Positions 22,616-32,239 are shown, numbered from the stretch's first letter. The stretch is DNA of 64,000 bases from Methylacidimicrobium fagopyrum (GCA_026225255.1 JAMFSJ010000033.1:124001-188000); one strand, 5' to 3'. The notes: generated from the sequence alone by a model not told the origin. A program made the numbers and translations.

Positions 22616-23797
22616 TCAATTCTCCGGCGCCTGCCACAGAAAATACATGCTGCCGGCCTGCAATTTCGGCAGATCCACGCCGAGGTTGATCTTGATGTCG
22701 CGGGCCTGACCGCTCTGACCGAACATGGAGAGGAAGTTCGAGATGTCGTAGCGTTCCTGATATTCGACGAGGTTCGCGTTATGGATGCCGGCGATTTTTT
22801 CCGCGCAATCCACGGCGGCGTCGAAGTCGCCGAGTTCGTCCACAAGGCCGAGGTCGAGCGCTTGCTTGCCGGAAACGACGCGGCCATCCGCGAAGTCCGC
22901 CCAATTATCGGCGAGCGCGTGGCCTTCTTTTTTGTTCACGTCATGCGCGGCGTCGCGGCCGGTGGCGACGATGCTTTTGAATTTTTCGTAAGTGTCGTTG
23001 ACGAGGGCTTGCACCATCGCGTGTTCTTCGACGGGGATTTCATTCGTTTCGCGGAACGGGCTTAACATGTCTTTGAATTTGCCGCTTTTATAAACCACGG
23101 GCGAGACGCCGACTTTGTCCATGAGGCCGCGATAATTCATGCCTTCCATGATCACGCCGATGCTGCCGGTGAGCGTAAGTTCATTGGCGACGATCCAACG
23201 GCAGGGCGCGGAAATATAATAACCGCCGGACGCCGCGAGGCTACCCATCGAGCAGATGACGGGTTTGCCTTTGTGTTCGGGCTGGCCGTGATTGGTTGGT
23301 GCATCGGTTTCAAATGCCAGGATGGCTTTGTTGATTTGATCGGAGGCCATGACTTCGCCGCCGGGTGAATCTATTTTCAAGATGACGGCGTTCACTTGGT
23401 CGTCATTGGCGGCGCGGTCGAGTTGGGCTTTGATGACGTCCACCATGTTGTTGCCGGCAGAACCGCCGGTGTGGCTGGAGATGATGCCGTCCACCGAGAT
23501 GACGGCGATCTTATGGCGCGAATCGTTATTGACCAAAATGGCTTCGTCCAACTTCGGCCCGACTTCACGCGAGCTGGCGGATTTGAAACCGCGATTAAAG
23601 CTGTGATTGAAATTGAGCGCGTGCGAAACGGATTGCGCGAGAATGACGATGACGCAGAGTCCGAGCAGCAAAAATAAAATGATGGAAGTAATCATCCAGC
23701 CCCAGCTTTTGCGCGGCGCGGCGGGCGGCGGCGTGATGATCGGCGGTGGTGGTAACGTTGGGGGAACCGGATTTTGAAAGTCGGGTGGTGTATCCAT
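22616..23797 (-). CDS. sppA: signal peptide peptidase SppA (S49)
   Basis: The protein has 393 residues. A proline-rich cytoplasmic N-terminus leads into one membrane helix (about 34-54), then the S49 domain outside. K-I-D-S-P-G-G-E-V, catalytic Ser190 in M-G-S-L-A-A-S-G-G-Y-Y, T-G-S-I-G-V-I and the lysine region K-S-G-K-F-K-D-M are all present. It degrades signal peptides left in the membrane. Short form with one protease domain, as in Bacillus. About 50 bp upstream of the DUF4272 gene. Confidence 0.93.
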   Translation of the reverse strand: MDTPPDFQNPVPPTLPPPPIITPPPAAPRKSWGWMITSIILFLLLGLCVIVILAQSVSHALNFNHSFNRGFKSASSREVGPKLDEAILVNNDSRHKIAVISVDGIISSHTGGSAGNNMVDVIKAQLDRAANDDQVNAVILKIDSPGGEVMASDQINKAILAFETDAPTNHGQPEHKGKPVICSMGSLAASGGYYISAPCRWIVANELTLTGSIGVIMEGMNYRGLMDKVGVSPVVYKSGKFKDMLSPFRETNEIPVEEHAMVQALVNDTYEKFKSIVATGRDAAHDVNKKEGHALADNWADFADGRVVSGKQALDLGLVDELGDFDAAVDCAEKIAGIHNANLVEYQERYDISNFLSMFGQSGQARDIKINLGVDLPKLQAGSMYFLWQAPEN

Positions 23798-23876
23798 GTT
23801 GCGACGAAACTAACGCAAGACGGGCAGGGGGGCAAGGTGGTTTGAGGCAGCGCTGCTCAAGATCGAAGGATGGTAA

Positions 23877-24100
23877 GGAGAGACTCTGTCGAGCCGTGAA
23901 ATGATTGGGAGGGGCAAACCAAATCAGATGGGATTTTGAAAATACACGCTTTTTAATCTGGGCTCGACGGAGTCTCGCCCCAACGGAAGGCGCGCCGGGG
24001 CGCCCCGTAATGAATGGGGAAGATGTTTGACTTACCACGTTCAGCCGATTCCGTCGCCTGACGCTGCGCTCGGCGACGGGGACATCGCAGTGCGATGTCC
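23877..24100. repeat. mosaic of palindromes in a 303-bp gap
   Basis: This gap (23798-24100) holds no gene. It contains a copy of the recN-type element, with decayed left arm 23877-23895 and right arm 23959-23982. A CGGGGCGCCCCG palindrome follows (23996-24007), then an 8-bp stem CCGTCGCC/GGCGACGG (24051-24079). A 9-bp stem GGACATCGC/GCGATGTCC with a 3-base loop (24080-24100) ends at the last base before the DedA stop. It may end minus-strand transcripts. Confidence 0.8.
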
Positions 24101-25063
24101 TTACCGTTTTGATGGGGCGGCGGCTGCGGGCTGGTAGAGTTCGGTCGGATAATCGCGCTTTCGCCACGCATCCATGCCGCCCAGTAATGGTCGCACGCGA
24201 TGAAGACCGCGATCATGCAGTTGCAGGGCCACGCGCGCGCTGCTGACTTCGTTCGGACAGGAGCAGTAAAGAATGATGGCGCGGTCGCGCGGGATTTCCG
24301 ATTCCCGCAGCGGCACTTCGTCCAAGGTCATGTGCAAGGCGCCGCGGATCAGCGCGGGATTTTGTTCGAATTCAATTTGTGAACGCAGATCTAGCACTAC
24401 GAGATTTTCACCGGCTTCTTGTTTTTGATACAGATCATCCACCGTGATGCGCGCAGTTTTTAATTGATGCAACAACCGTTGGCGTCGCAGATAACGGTGG
24501 GCGATATAGAACGCGGCCACAGCGGCGATCAATCCCAGCGCGCTATGTCCAAGTCCGGACAGCGTATGGATGAGCTGTTCCAATTGACGGCTGAACAGTG
24601 AACCTAAAATCATGTAAGTGCCGGCATAAAGCAGCGAACTCACGCCGTCGAATAAAATGAAGCGTTTCGGGCTGACGCCGGAACTGCCCGCGAGCGGAAC
24701 CACCAGTGCGCCCAGACCGGGAACAAATTTTGCCGCGATCAAGCCCGGCATCCGGTAACGCAGGAAAAAGTTTCGCGTCCGGCGAACCCCAGAGTCCGGT
24801 TGCAGGTTGATCTGGCAAACCAAGCCCAGTGCGCGGCTGCCAAACTTGCGTCCCAGATAAAACCAGATCAGGTCGGCGAGTAACGAACCCACTGAGGCCG
24901 CGAGCAACGCGGCGAAGCCGTTCATTTTACCGGCCGCTGCCAATGCGCCTGCGGCCAGCAACCATGGCGCGGCAGGCAACGGAATTCCCGCTTGCTCGAT
25001 AAAAACCGCCGCAAACAAAACCGCCACCCCGTGCCGGATCAAAAAATCAATCGTGCCAATCAT
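24101..25063 (-). CDS. DedA-family membrane protein fused to rhodanese domain
   Basis: The protein has 320 residues from ATG 25063 (a TTG two codons upstream is possible). Residues 1-200 are a DedA/SNARE-associated membrane domain with I-E-Q-A-G-I-P-L-P-A and the F-V-P-G-L-G-A re-entrant motif. From about 215 a rhodanese domain follows, with V-V-L-D-L-R-S, Cys in I-L-Y-C-S-C-P-N and L-G-G-M-D-A-W. DedA proteins scramble phospholipids or undecaprenyl phosphate. The rhodanese part may carry sulfur or act as a redox sensor. The fusion is known in other bacteria. Confidence 0.9.
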   Translation of the reverse strand: MIGTIDFLIRHGVAVLFAAVFIEQAGIPLPAAPWLLAAGALAAAGKMNGFAALLAASVGSLLADLIWFYLGRKFGSRALGLVCQINLQPDSGVRRTRNFFLRYRMPGLIAAKFVPGLGALVVPLAGSSGVSPKRFILFDGVSSLLYAGTYMILGSLFSRQLEQLIHTLSGLGHSALGLIAAVAAFYIAHRYLRRQRLLHQLKTARITVDDLYQKQEAGENLVVLDLRSQIEFEQNPALIRGALHMTLDEVPLRESEIPRDRAIILYCSCPNEVSSARVALQLHDRGLHRVRPLLGGMDAWRKRDYPTELYQPAAAAPSKR

Positions 25064-25180
25064 GCCCAAGTCATTGTTACAAGATATGGGAACCGAGAGT
25101 CAATGCACGTCGCCGCTAAAAGTGTTTGAGGAATAATCAGGCCACGATGAAGTCGCCAGGGACATAAACTTTAGCGAAAA

Positions 25181-26959
25181 TTATTTGCCGACAAAAATAT
25201 CCACCACGATCGCACGAAAGAATAGGGGTTTGGTGTGATAGAAGGGTGAAACTATGAATTCAATATTTTTTGACGTCGTCCTTTTTGCCGGGGCGCTGAG
25301 TTGGACATTTTTCCAAGTGGTGCCGTCGAGGGAACTTTGGAGTAAGACGATTTGCCCCAACTGCGCGGTGTAAGTGAGTAACGCAATCGGAGCCGATTTT
25401 TGGAGCGGATTTGCCAAAGGCAAAATCACGACGGGCGCTTGCAGTTTCAAAGCAATGGCCCCGGTCAGGCCGCCCAAGTCGCTAACGCTAATTTGATATG
25501 TTTGACCGGCCACGGCAGTGAATGAAACGCCGCCGGCAGCTTGCGCAATCAGTTGTAATTGATTCACGCTCGTGCCGGTGAAGACGCCAACGGGAAAGCC
25601 ATAATCGCTGCCACCCAAATCAATGCTAACGTCGCCGCTGACGGGAGCGGTCCACGACCACCAAACGGTTTTGCCGGTGGAGCCGTCTAAAATAGGTTCA
25701 CCGGTTTGGTGCGTTGCGCCCGCGTTGTAACTGGTTGCCGTGGCGTAAATGCCGTGTAGTGAAATGCGGCTGGCAAAATTATTGTTCGCCGCCGGTTGGG
25801 TGAGGGCGAGATAAAGTGGAATCGCGCCGGTCGTGCCCATGTTGCCATCGAAGGCGATCTGGTAGGTCTGGCCTTGGACGGCATCAAATTCCACCGCGTT
25901 GGGAAAAGCGTCCAAAGACATGAGTAAGCAATTCGCCGAGGTCAGCGTCGCCACGGTATTACCGATGTAAGCGGCGAAGACGGGATAAAAAACGGGTGGC
26001 GGATTTTGGTCAATTTCTGCGCCGCAACTGGGCGGTCCAGCAAGGGTGTCAAAAAGGCCAAATCCAATCGAGCCAGCGCCGCCGGATGAGGTGGGTGAAG
26101 TGTAAGCCGCTATTTCATTCGTGGAGAGGGTGACGCGTCCCGAGGCTGGTGCCGTCCAAGAATACCAGACGGAACTGCCGCCGGGATTTCCGAGATGGTC
26201 TGGTTCGCCAATTTCTTTGGTGGCGCCAGCATTGGAGGTTTTGGCCGAGGTGCGGGCACCAGAAAGTTTGAGCCGGTTTGCGAAATCATCATTTTTTGGC
26301 GCCGCGGTGAATTGCAATCCGACGATGACGTCGCCACCGGCAAACGTGTTAGTCATTTGCGTGACACCCCATTCGTAAAGAGTGACAGATCCCCAAGGGA
26401 TGGCCTGATCTTCGAAAGACGCCTCGGTGATGATCGCGGAATCCACGCAGATTTGATAATTCGTGCCACGGGCGGCGTGAAAGGAGATTTGATTGCGTTC
26501 GCGCCAATGAGAGCCGCAATACCCATCTTCATACTGGATGAGATAATTATTACTGGCCACCAGCGAAAGGTCGGAGAAATCGTTGGGCGTTAGGATTGAA
26601 CCGGGAAAAGCTCCGAGTGGGTTAACGGTCGGTGCCGGGCCGGTATAAACCGTCAGCAATGGACTGAAAGTTTCCGCCTCGACCGTAAGGGTGACAATGC
26701 CATTAGAAGGAGCGGTCCAACTTCCCCAGACCGTTTGCCCGCTCGAAATGCCGTCCAACATGGGTTCACCCACTTCGCTCGTAGCGTTAGAAAGTGAGCC
26801 GCTAATCCAATTGGTAGCTGTCGGCCACGAAGGCCAAATGATACTGCGATTGGCGAAAGTATCGTTGAGCGGCGGTTGCGGAAATGCTCCCTGCTGCGCT
26901 GACACGGTCAAGCCGCCAAAAACAAAGGCGAGGCAAATTATTAAAAAGGGCTTCATCAT
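25181..26959 (-). CDS. large secreted protein with three PPC-like repeats
   Basis: The protein has 592 residues. The signal peptide MMKPFLIICLAFVFGGLTVSA is followed by three repeats, each beginning near (N)-D-x-F-A-N/S-R and containing G-E-P...G-x-T/S-V-W-x-S-W-T-A-P-x-S/N-G and G-Q/T-x-Y-Q-I. These look like pre-peptidase C-terminal (PPC) beta-sandwich domains. The last 90 residues (L-L-Q-S-S-L-D-G-T-T-W-K-N-V) form a separate beta domain. No enzyme motif was seen; likely an extracellular adhesin or carbohydrate-binding protein. Confidence 0.75.
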   Translation of the reverse strand: MMKPFLIICLAFVFGGLTVSAQQGAFPQPPLNDTFANRSIIWPSWPTATNWISGSLSNATSEVGEPMLDGISSGQTVWGSWTAPSNGIVTLTVEAETFSPLLTVYTGPAPTVNPLGAFPGSILTPNDFSDLSLVASNNYLIQYEDGYCGSHWRERNQISFHAARGTNYQICVDSAIITEASFEDQAIPWGSVTLYEWGVTQMTNTFAGGDVIVGLQFTAAPKNDDFANRLKLSGARTSAKTSNAGATKEIGEPDHLGNPGGSSVWYSWTAPASGRVTLSTNEIAAYTSPTSSGGAGSIGFGLFDTLAGPPSCGAEIDQNPPPVFYPVFAAYIGNTVATLTSANCLLMSLDAFPNAVEFDAVQGQTYQIAFDGNMGTTGAIPLYLALTQPAANNNFASRISLHGIYATATSYNAGATHQTGEPILDGSTGKTVWWSWTAPVSGDVSIDLGGSDYGFPVGVFTGTSVNQLQLIAQAAGGVSFTAVAGQTYQISVSDLGGLTGAIALKLQAPVVILPLANPLQKSAPIALLTYTAQLGQIVLLQSSLDGTTWKNVQLSAPAKRTTSKNIEFIVSPFYHTKPLFFRAIVVDIFVGK

Positions 26960-27037
26960 TTTTGCGGGTTTTTGACGATCGGAAATATAGTTTATTTGAA
27001 GCCCCCGTCGAGATTAAGTTTCCGGCCTAACGAGCTC

Positions 27038-27068
27038 GGGATGATGAACTTATGCGGCTCATCATCCC
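27038..27068. other. 10-bp hairpin in gap
   Basis: GGGATGATGA/TCATCATCCC with an 11-base loop, lying about 19 bp past the stop of the sugar-isomerase-like gene. No T-tract on the minus strand. Terminator-like or a repeat. Confidence 0.45.
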
Positions 27069-27086
27069 AAGCTTGAAAAACCCAAC

Positions 27087-27953
27087 TCACTTCGCCCCAA
27101 AACCGCGCACGAAGCCCACGGTTTGCGCGGCGTCCACGACGCTGGCATCCCAGTTGTATTCGTATTCGATAGAGATGTTGCCGACGAAGTTCTGGGCCTT
27201 TAATTCAGTCAAACAGGCGGCGATATCGCAAACGCCCGTGCCGCACGGAACATCGTGTCCGTTCGGCGAAAAATCATTCATATCATGGAGATGCACGCTG
27301 ATAATGTGGCCTTGTAAAATTTTCAGGCAATCCGCCGGTTTCAAATTGGATTGCGCCCAATGGCCGAGATCCGCGCAGGAACCGATGCGGACATCGCGAT
27401 CTTTGACGACGCTCAACACGTAGTTCGGATCCCACATTTTATAGTTGGGATGTTCCGGCTGGCGTTGGTGATCATGAAAGCCGACGCGGATATCGTATTC
27501 CTTGACGAGCTTTTCGATGATGTCGATGGATTCAACTGATTCCGTGGTGATGGCGTAAAGGTTCAGCTTTTTGGCGAAATCAAATACTTTACGCGCGCCG
27601 GCTTCGTCATTGGGAATGCCGACGACGCCATAATTCACGGCGCGGACGCCGTCTTTCTGCAAACGCGCTTCGACTTCGGCGACCATCGCGTCGCTGGAAT
27701 CCGGGCCGAATTTCCAATCGGGATGTTCGGGGCTGAATTTTTGGCCGGAATAAAATTCAATCACCTTGCCGCCCGCGGCCGCCGTTTTATCAATCGCTTC
27801 AATGACGGAAAAACGGTTGAACGTCCACGCTTGGCAACCAATCGCGAAGCCGCCGGTCAGGCAATCTTCGGGAATCGGCGTGGCATGGGCGCTGCCGGCG
27901 AGCAAAAGCCCGCTGGCAATCGTGGAAAGAAAAAGGCGTTGGTAGATTTTCAT
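27087..27953 (-). CDS. exported xylose-isomerase-like TIM-barrel protein
   Basis: The protein has 288 residues from ATG 27953 (27959 also possible). The signal peptide is MKIYQRLFLSTIASGLLLAG with cleavage after S-A-H-A. The AP_endonuc_2/TIM fold shows F-A-I-G-C-Q-A-W-T-F-N, V-I-E-F-Y, V-G-F-H-D-H, C-A-D-L-G-H-W, V-H-L-H-D-M-N and I-S-I-E-Y-E-Y. These supply the Glu/Asp/His metal ligands of sugar isomerases/epimerases. Exported members are common in Planctomycetes and Verrucomicrobia. Divergent from the Gfo/Idh/MocA gene; the pair probably acts on the same sugar. Confidence 0.85.
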   Translation of the reverse strand: MKIYQRLFLSTIASGLLLAGSAHATPIPEDCLTGGFAIGCQAWTFNRFSVIEAIDKTAAAGGKVIEFYSGQKFSPEHPDWKFGPDSSDAMVAEVEARLQKDGVRAVNYGVVGIPNDEAGARKVFDFAKKLNLYAITTESVESIDIIEKLVKEYDIRVGFHDHQRQPEHPNYKMWDPNYVLSVVKDRDVRIGSCADLGHWAQSNLKPADCLKILQGHIISVHLHDMNDFSPNGHDVPCGTGVCDIAACLTELKAQNFVGNISIEYEYNWDASVVDAAQTVGFVRGFGAK

Positions 27954-28124
27954 AGGCATGTTTGAACAGGAATCGCCCGCCACGGTTCAAATGTCAAAGC
28001 AAAATGTCTGACCCTGGGAAAAATATTCAAAATTTTCCGCAAAAAAATTGTCCGCGCGAAAAGTTTTTTTGAAAAAACTGTTTCTTTTCTTTTTTTCCTG
28101 CGTCAAGACTGTTAGCTCTTAATT

Positions 28125-29612
28125 ATGAACCAGCCAAAAAAACCAACGTCATTCAATCGCCGTGATTTTATCAAGACCACTTCGCTGGCCGCCACGGCGG
28201 TCGCGTTCGGAGTGCCGACTTTGTTGCGCGCGCAAAACCTCAACAGCAAGCTGAACATCGCCGCCATCGGAGCCGGCGGCAAAGGCTCGAGCGATACGGA
28301 TTGTTGCAACACCGAAAATATCGTTGCGTTGTGCGATGTGGATCCGAGTCACTGCGCCGGTCAGTTGAAAAAATATCCGGACGCAAAGTTTTACCAAGAC
28401 TTCCGCAAGATGTTTGATGAAGTCGGCAAGGGCATTGACGCCGTCCATGTTTCCACGCCCGATCATTTTCATGCCATCGCCGCCTCGGCAGCGATTCACC
28501 TGGGCAAACACGTTTATTGTCAGAAGCCGCTCACGCAGACCATTTACGAAGCCCGTTATTTGCGCAACAAGGCGCACGAAAAAGGCATCATCACGCAGAT
28601 GGGTAATCAAGGCAGTGCGGCGGACGGATTGCGTCGCGCGGTTGAGGTCATTCAAGGCGGCGTCATCGGGCAAGTGAGTCAGGTTCACGTTTGGACGAAC
28701 CGTCCGATCTGGCCGCAAGGCATCGGTCGTCCCGATGGTTCTGATCCGGTTCCGGACACCTTGAACTGGGATATCTGGCTCGGGCCGGCACCGGTGCGCC
28801 CTTACAAGAGCGGGGTTTATAATCCGTTCAATTGGCGTGGCTGGCAGGATTTCGGCACGGGCGCGCTTGGCGATATGGCGTGTCACACTGTCAACATGCC
28901 GTTTCGCGCGTTGAACCTCGGTTATCCGACTGAGATCGAAGCGACCCCGTTCGGCGTGATGAATAAAGAAACGTATCCGATTGGTTCGAAAATTCGTTTT
29001 GAATTTCCCGCGCGCAAAACGTCCCTGCCGGCGGCGCATCCGAGTTTCTTTCATCGTCACGACACGCTCGAACAATCGGCTTGCACGCTGTGGTGGTATG
29101 ACGGCGGCCAGCCGTTGGCGGATGATCCGTCCAAACACGATGCCAGCAACAAACCTCCGACGGATATCACGGGCGACATCATTGCTTTGCTCGGCGAAAT
29201 GCCCGGTAGCGGCTGTTTGCTCATCGGCACCAAAGGCCAGATTTTTTCACCGGACGATTACGGCGAACAGTTTTTCGTGAAGTTGAACGACGACAAAAAG
29301 TTCATCAACTATCGGAAACATCCGGCGTTGACGAGCATCGTGGAAAGCATTCCGCGCAATCCGTTCAAAGGCGATAACGACCGTCGTCATCATCAAGAAT
29401 GGCTCGCGGCAATCAAGGCGAACAAGCCGGAAGATTGCTATTCACGCTTTGACGTGGGTGCGAAGCTGGCGGAAATCATGTTGCTCGGTTGCGTCTCGTT
29501 GCGTGCGGGCACAAAAATCGAATGGGACGGCCCGAACATGGTCGCCACCAACGCGCCGCAAGCCGCGCAATTCGTCAAACGCGCCAACCGCGACGGCTGG
29601 ACGTTGTCATAA
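28125..29612 (+). CDS. Tat-exported Gfo/Idh/MocA oxidoreductase
   Basis: The protein has 495 residues. The twin-arginine signal N-R-R-D-F-I-K ... A-A-T-A-V-A-F-G-V-P-T sits near residues 11-35. I-A-A-I-G-A-G-G-K-G starts the NAD(P)-binding Rossmann fold; E-K-P-like V-Y-C-Q-K-P-L-T carries the catalytic Lys region. The C-terminal part has a D-M-A-C-H motif. Such proteins oxidise sugars or sugar derivatives with a tightly held cofactor and act in the periplasm. Long C-terminal domain, typical of Planctomycetes-Verrucomicrobia members. A clear terminator follows. Confidence 0.92.
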   Translation: MNQPKKPTSFNRRDFIKTTSLAATAVAFGVPTLLRAQNLNSKLNIAAIGAGGKGSSDTDCCNTENIVALCDVDPSHCAGQLKKYPDAKFYQDFRKMFDEVGKGIDAVHVSTPDHFHAIAASAAIHLGKHVYCQKPLTQTIYEARYLRNKAHEKGIITQMGNQGSAADGLRRAVEVIQGGVIGQVSQVHVWTNRPIWPQGIGRPDGSDPVPDTLNWDIWLGPAPVRPYKSGVYNPFNWRGWQDFGTGALGDMACHTVNMPFRALNLGYPTEIEATPFGVMNKETYPIGSKIRFEFPARKTSLPAAHPSFFHRHDTLEQSACTLWWYDGGQPLADDPSKHDASNKPPTDITGDIIALLGEMPGSGCLLIGTKGQIFSPDDYGEQFFVKLNDDKKFINYRKHPALTSIVESIPRNPFKGDNDRRHHQEWLAAIKANKPEDCYSRFDVGAKLAEIMLLGCVSLRAGTKIEWDGPNMVATNAPQAAQFVKRANRDGWTLS

Positions 29613-29663
29613 TTAGGGTCTGGCGTCTTGGTTCTTGGAACTGGGATGCCGCCTGTTTTACGT

Positions 29664-29697
29664 TCCCCACTGGTTCAAATCGGTGGGGATTTTTTTT
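29664..29697 (+). terminator. Rho-independent terminator after the Gfo/Idh/MocA gene
   Basis: Stem TCCCCAC/GTGGGGA (29664-29670 with 29683-29689) followed by eight T. It lies 51 bp past the stop, between convergent genes. Confidence 0.88.
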
Positions 29698-29795
29698 GGA
29701 AGCAATCGTAAACCAATTACGCCGTTGAAACGCCGGGCGAGCTGCCCGAGTCTCTAAAGATTAGCGAAGATCAGCGCCGATTAGCGGTTGAAAAC

Positions 29796-31010
29796 TCAAT
29801 CCACGCGGTCGAAAACCATCACCGTCTTGCCGTCTTTGGCGGTCAGGCGCAAGGTGTCGGCGGTTGCCGCCATGAATTTATCATCGCCGTTCAGGTTGAT
29901 GTGCAACGTGTAATTTGTGGCGTCATCCGCACTCCAATCGCCTTTCCAATCATGTTTGTCGATGAACGGCGCTTGCTTGGTGAACGACGGATAATTTTTG
30001 ACGAACAGTAGTTTATCGCCGGTCGCGAGCACGCGCGTTTGTCCGTAAGCTTGCGTCCACAAATTGCGGATTTCTTTCATTTGCTTCGGTTGCACATTCG
30101 GCTGGCCCTGACGCCACCACGCGAGCGTGACGCTGATATTCAATTCCCAGTGCCCGATCAGTTTGTCGTTATAAGTCGCTGAGTTGCCGGTTTTCAAATA
30201 CGTCATCAGGTCGTCAATATTGGTCACAAAAATGCCTTCCACATTTTTCGACAAATCTTTGTTCTTCAAAAAATCCTGCACCGGCTGTTCGTTTAAAATA
30301 TCGCCCAAGGAAGTGCCGGCTGCCAGCGCGTTGGTGAGCGTGCTGTCGGTGACCAAACCGAGCATGTCATCGCGTTGCCACAACGAAGTGAGCCCGGGAT
30401 AATCCGCCAACCGGCTGGCCGTTTTCGGATTCTGCATCAGGAAACCCGTCAAGTCCGAGAATTTATAAAAATTCGGCGGCAACGTGCCCACGCCCGCCGC
30501 GACGCGCGCCATGCCGGTTTTTTGCAAATCATTTCCGAGCGCGTTCACCGTGCGGACGGATAACGGCTGGTTGTCGGCCACGGCCACTTGCGTCGTCAAA
30601 TAACTCAAATTGAAAATCACGAAGCTGATGAGGACGATATACGCCGCGCCATTCAACAGGCCAATGTAGATGCCCGCCCGCGTATTGAGTCGCAGCCACA
30701 TGGCGTTGCGCAATTCGCCCGCTTTGTGTTTGTAAAAAACTTCCACCTGCCGATGCACTTTGAAACCGATGAGCATGAAGATGATGGAAACTAAAATGAA
30801 ACCGCAGATGGGCGAGAGCGCCCAGGCAATGAGGGGATCGCTGGCTCCGAGATGCGGCAGGATCAGATGAAATATTTTTCCCACCAAGGTTGCCAGCAAC
30901 GCGCCGAATAAAATGCCCACAAAAGAAAACGATGCCATGATGCCGCCTTGCCGCCAGCCGGCGAGCGCAAAAATTGCCAACAACAAAACCGCCAAAATCC
31001 AGATACTCAT
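29796..31010 (-). CDS. CvpA-like membrane protein with C-terminal periplasmic domain
   Basis: The protein has 404 residues from ATG 31010; the frame is open upstream but MSIWILAVLLLAIFALAGWRQG is the typical CvpA start. About four membrane helices fill the first 160 residues. The remainder, rich in Leu/Asp and ending V-M-V-F-D-R-V-D, is soluble and has no close match I can name. CvpA proteins affect colicin V production, purine control and envelope integrity. Convergent with the Gfo/Idh/MocA gene. Confidence 0.78.
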   Translation of the reverse strand: MSIWILAVLLLAIFALAGWRQGGIMASFSFVGILFGALLATLVGKIFHLILPHLGASDPLIAWALSPICGFILVSIIFMLIGFKVHRQVEVFYKHKAGELRNAMWLRLNTRAGIYIGLLNGAAYIVLISFVIFNLSYLTTQVAVADNQPLSVRTVNALGNDLQKTGMARVAAGVGTLPPNFYKFSDLTGFLMQNPKTASRLADYPGLTSLWQRDDMLGLVTDSTLTNALAAGTSLGDILNEQPVQDFLKNKDLSKNVEGIFVTNIDDLMTYLKTGNSATYNDKLIGHWELNISVTLAWWRQGQPNVQPKQMKEIRNLWTQAYGQTRVLATGDKLLFVKNYPSFTKQAPFIDKHDWKGDWSADDATNYTLHINLNGDDKFMAATADTLRLTAKDGKTVMVFDRVD

Positions 31011-31218
31011 GCCGACAATTAAAAAACATCTGCACGAAAAAGCACGATTAAAATGCGGAATACAAAATTTCGGCGGAGCTTCGGACAGGGTTCGGCGCGG
31101 AATCCAAAAACAGTTTCGAACCTCCAATATTTGACGCGGCTGGCCATTTGCCAATTGGCGGTTGATTGTTCGAGGTTGGTGATTGGCTGTTTCCCCTTCG
31201 CCATGCTACCTTGCCGAC

Positions 31219-31944
31219 GTGAAAATTTCCGTCGTCGTCCCTGCGTTCAATGAGGAAAAGTTGCTCGGCCAATCGCTCGCCCAAATTCAAGCTGCGGCGA
31301 CCGCGTTCACGGCGCGCGGCTGGCGATTTGAACTCGTCGTTTGCGACAATAATTCCACCGATAAAACCTCGGAAATCGCCAGCGCGGCGGGCGCAAAAGT
31401 GGTGTTCGAGCCGTTCAACCAGATCGGTCGCGCGCGCAATTCTGGGGCGGCGGCGGCCACGGGCGATTGGTTGGTTTTTGTGGACGCCGATTCGCATCCG
31501 AGCGCGGAATTGTTCGCCGATGTGGCGGCTCAAATTGTGACGGGCAAATGTCTCGCCGGCGGCTCAACCGTGAAGCTGGATCGGAAATTGTTCGTCGCCG
31601 GCCTCGTTACTGAATTATGGAATCGGACCAGCCGTTGGAAAAAATGGCTGGCGGGATCGTTCATTTTTGTCGAAGCCGAAGCATTTCGAAAAATGGGTGG
31701 ATTTAATCCGGAAATTTTTGCGGCCGAAGAATTGGAGTTGAGCCAGCGTTTGCAAAAAATCGCGCGCGAACAAAAAAAGAAAATTGTCGTCTTGCACCGA
31801 CATCCGCTGGTGACCTCCGCGCGCAAGATGAAACTTTACACGCCGCGCGAACTGCTCAGCTTTTTTCTACGTTCGATTTTCAGCCATCGCCGCACCATGC
31901 GCAGCCGCGAGGCGACGTATATTTGGTATGACGGGCGCAGATAA
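31219..31944 (+). CDS. family 2 glycosyltransferase
   Basis: The protein has 241 residues from GTG 31219, just where the fold starts (V-K-I-S-V-V-V-P-A-F-N-E-E). V-V-C-D-N-N-S-T-D-K-T, N-Q-I-G-R-A-R-N-S-G and V-F-V-D-A-D-S-H-P are the nucleotide and metal sites. There is one hydrophobic region near the middle. Divergent from the cvpA-like gene. Acceptor unknown; probably an envelope glycan or lipid. Confidence 0.85.
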   Translation: MKISVVVPAFNEEKLLGQSLAQIQAAATAFTARGWRFELVVCDNNSTDKTSEIASAAGAKVVFEPFNQIGRARNSGAAAATGDWLVFVDADSHPSAELFADVAAQIVTGKCLAGGSTVKLDRKLFVAGLVTELWNRTSRWKKWLAGSFIFVEAEAFRKMGGFNPEIFAAEELELSQRLQKIAREQKKKIVVLHRHPLVTSARKMKLYTPRELLSFFLRSIFSHRRTMRSREATYIWYDGRR

Positions 31945-31948
31945 TGGT

Positions 31949-32239
31949 CTATTTCAAATAATTCCCCAGACGGCTATGCTCGATGGCGTGCTCCAGCAAG
32001 TTGGTGAATTGCCGGATCGCGTGCAGATAATCCACTTCGTGGGCGCGAATTTTCGCCACGTCCAACTGCAGTTCAAACTTCAGTCGTAGAATTTCCCCGT
32101 TGCACGAGGCTGAAGCCGTCACCTTTGGCTCGGTCAGATGTGTAGTGTCTAAGTTTTGGTGGACGGCTTCATTGCCGTAGGCATTTTTGCCTTCCACGAG
32201 CTGGTCAAAAAATTCAATCCGGCATTTGCGGGAGCTCAT
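31949..32239 (-). CDS. small hypothetical protein
   Basis: The protein has 96 residues. It starts MSSRKCRIEFFDQLVEG, has several acidic/hydrophobic alternations typical of beta strands, and ends in a helix (Q-F-T-N-L-L-E-H-A-I-E-H). No family recognised. Convergent with the GT2 gene, with only four bases between. Codon use looks like its neighbours. Confidence 0.5.
   Translation of the reverse strand: MSSRKCRIEFFDQLVEGKNAYGNEAVHQNLDTTHLTEPKVTASASCNGEILRLKFELQLDVAKIRAHEVDYLHAIRQFTNLLEHAIEHSRLGNYLK

Noticed and set aside
29664-29690. CTGGTTCAAATCGG looks like a tRNA T-arm
   Set aside because: No acceptor, D or anticodon arm precedes it and no CCA end follows; the run of eight T marks it as a terminator.
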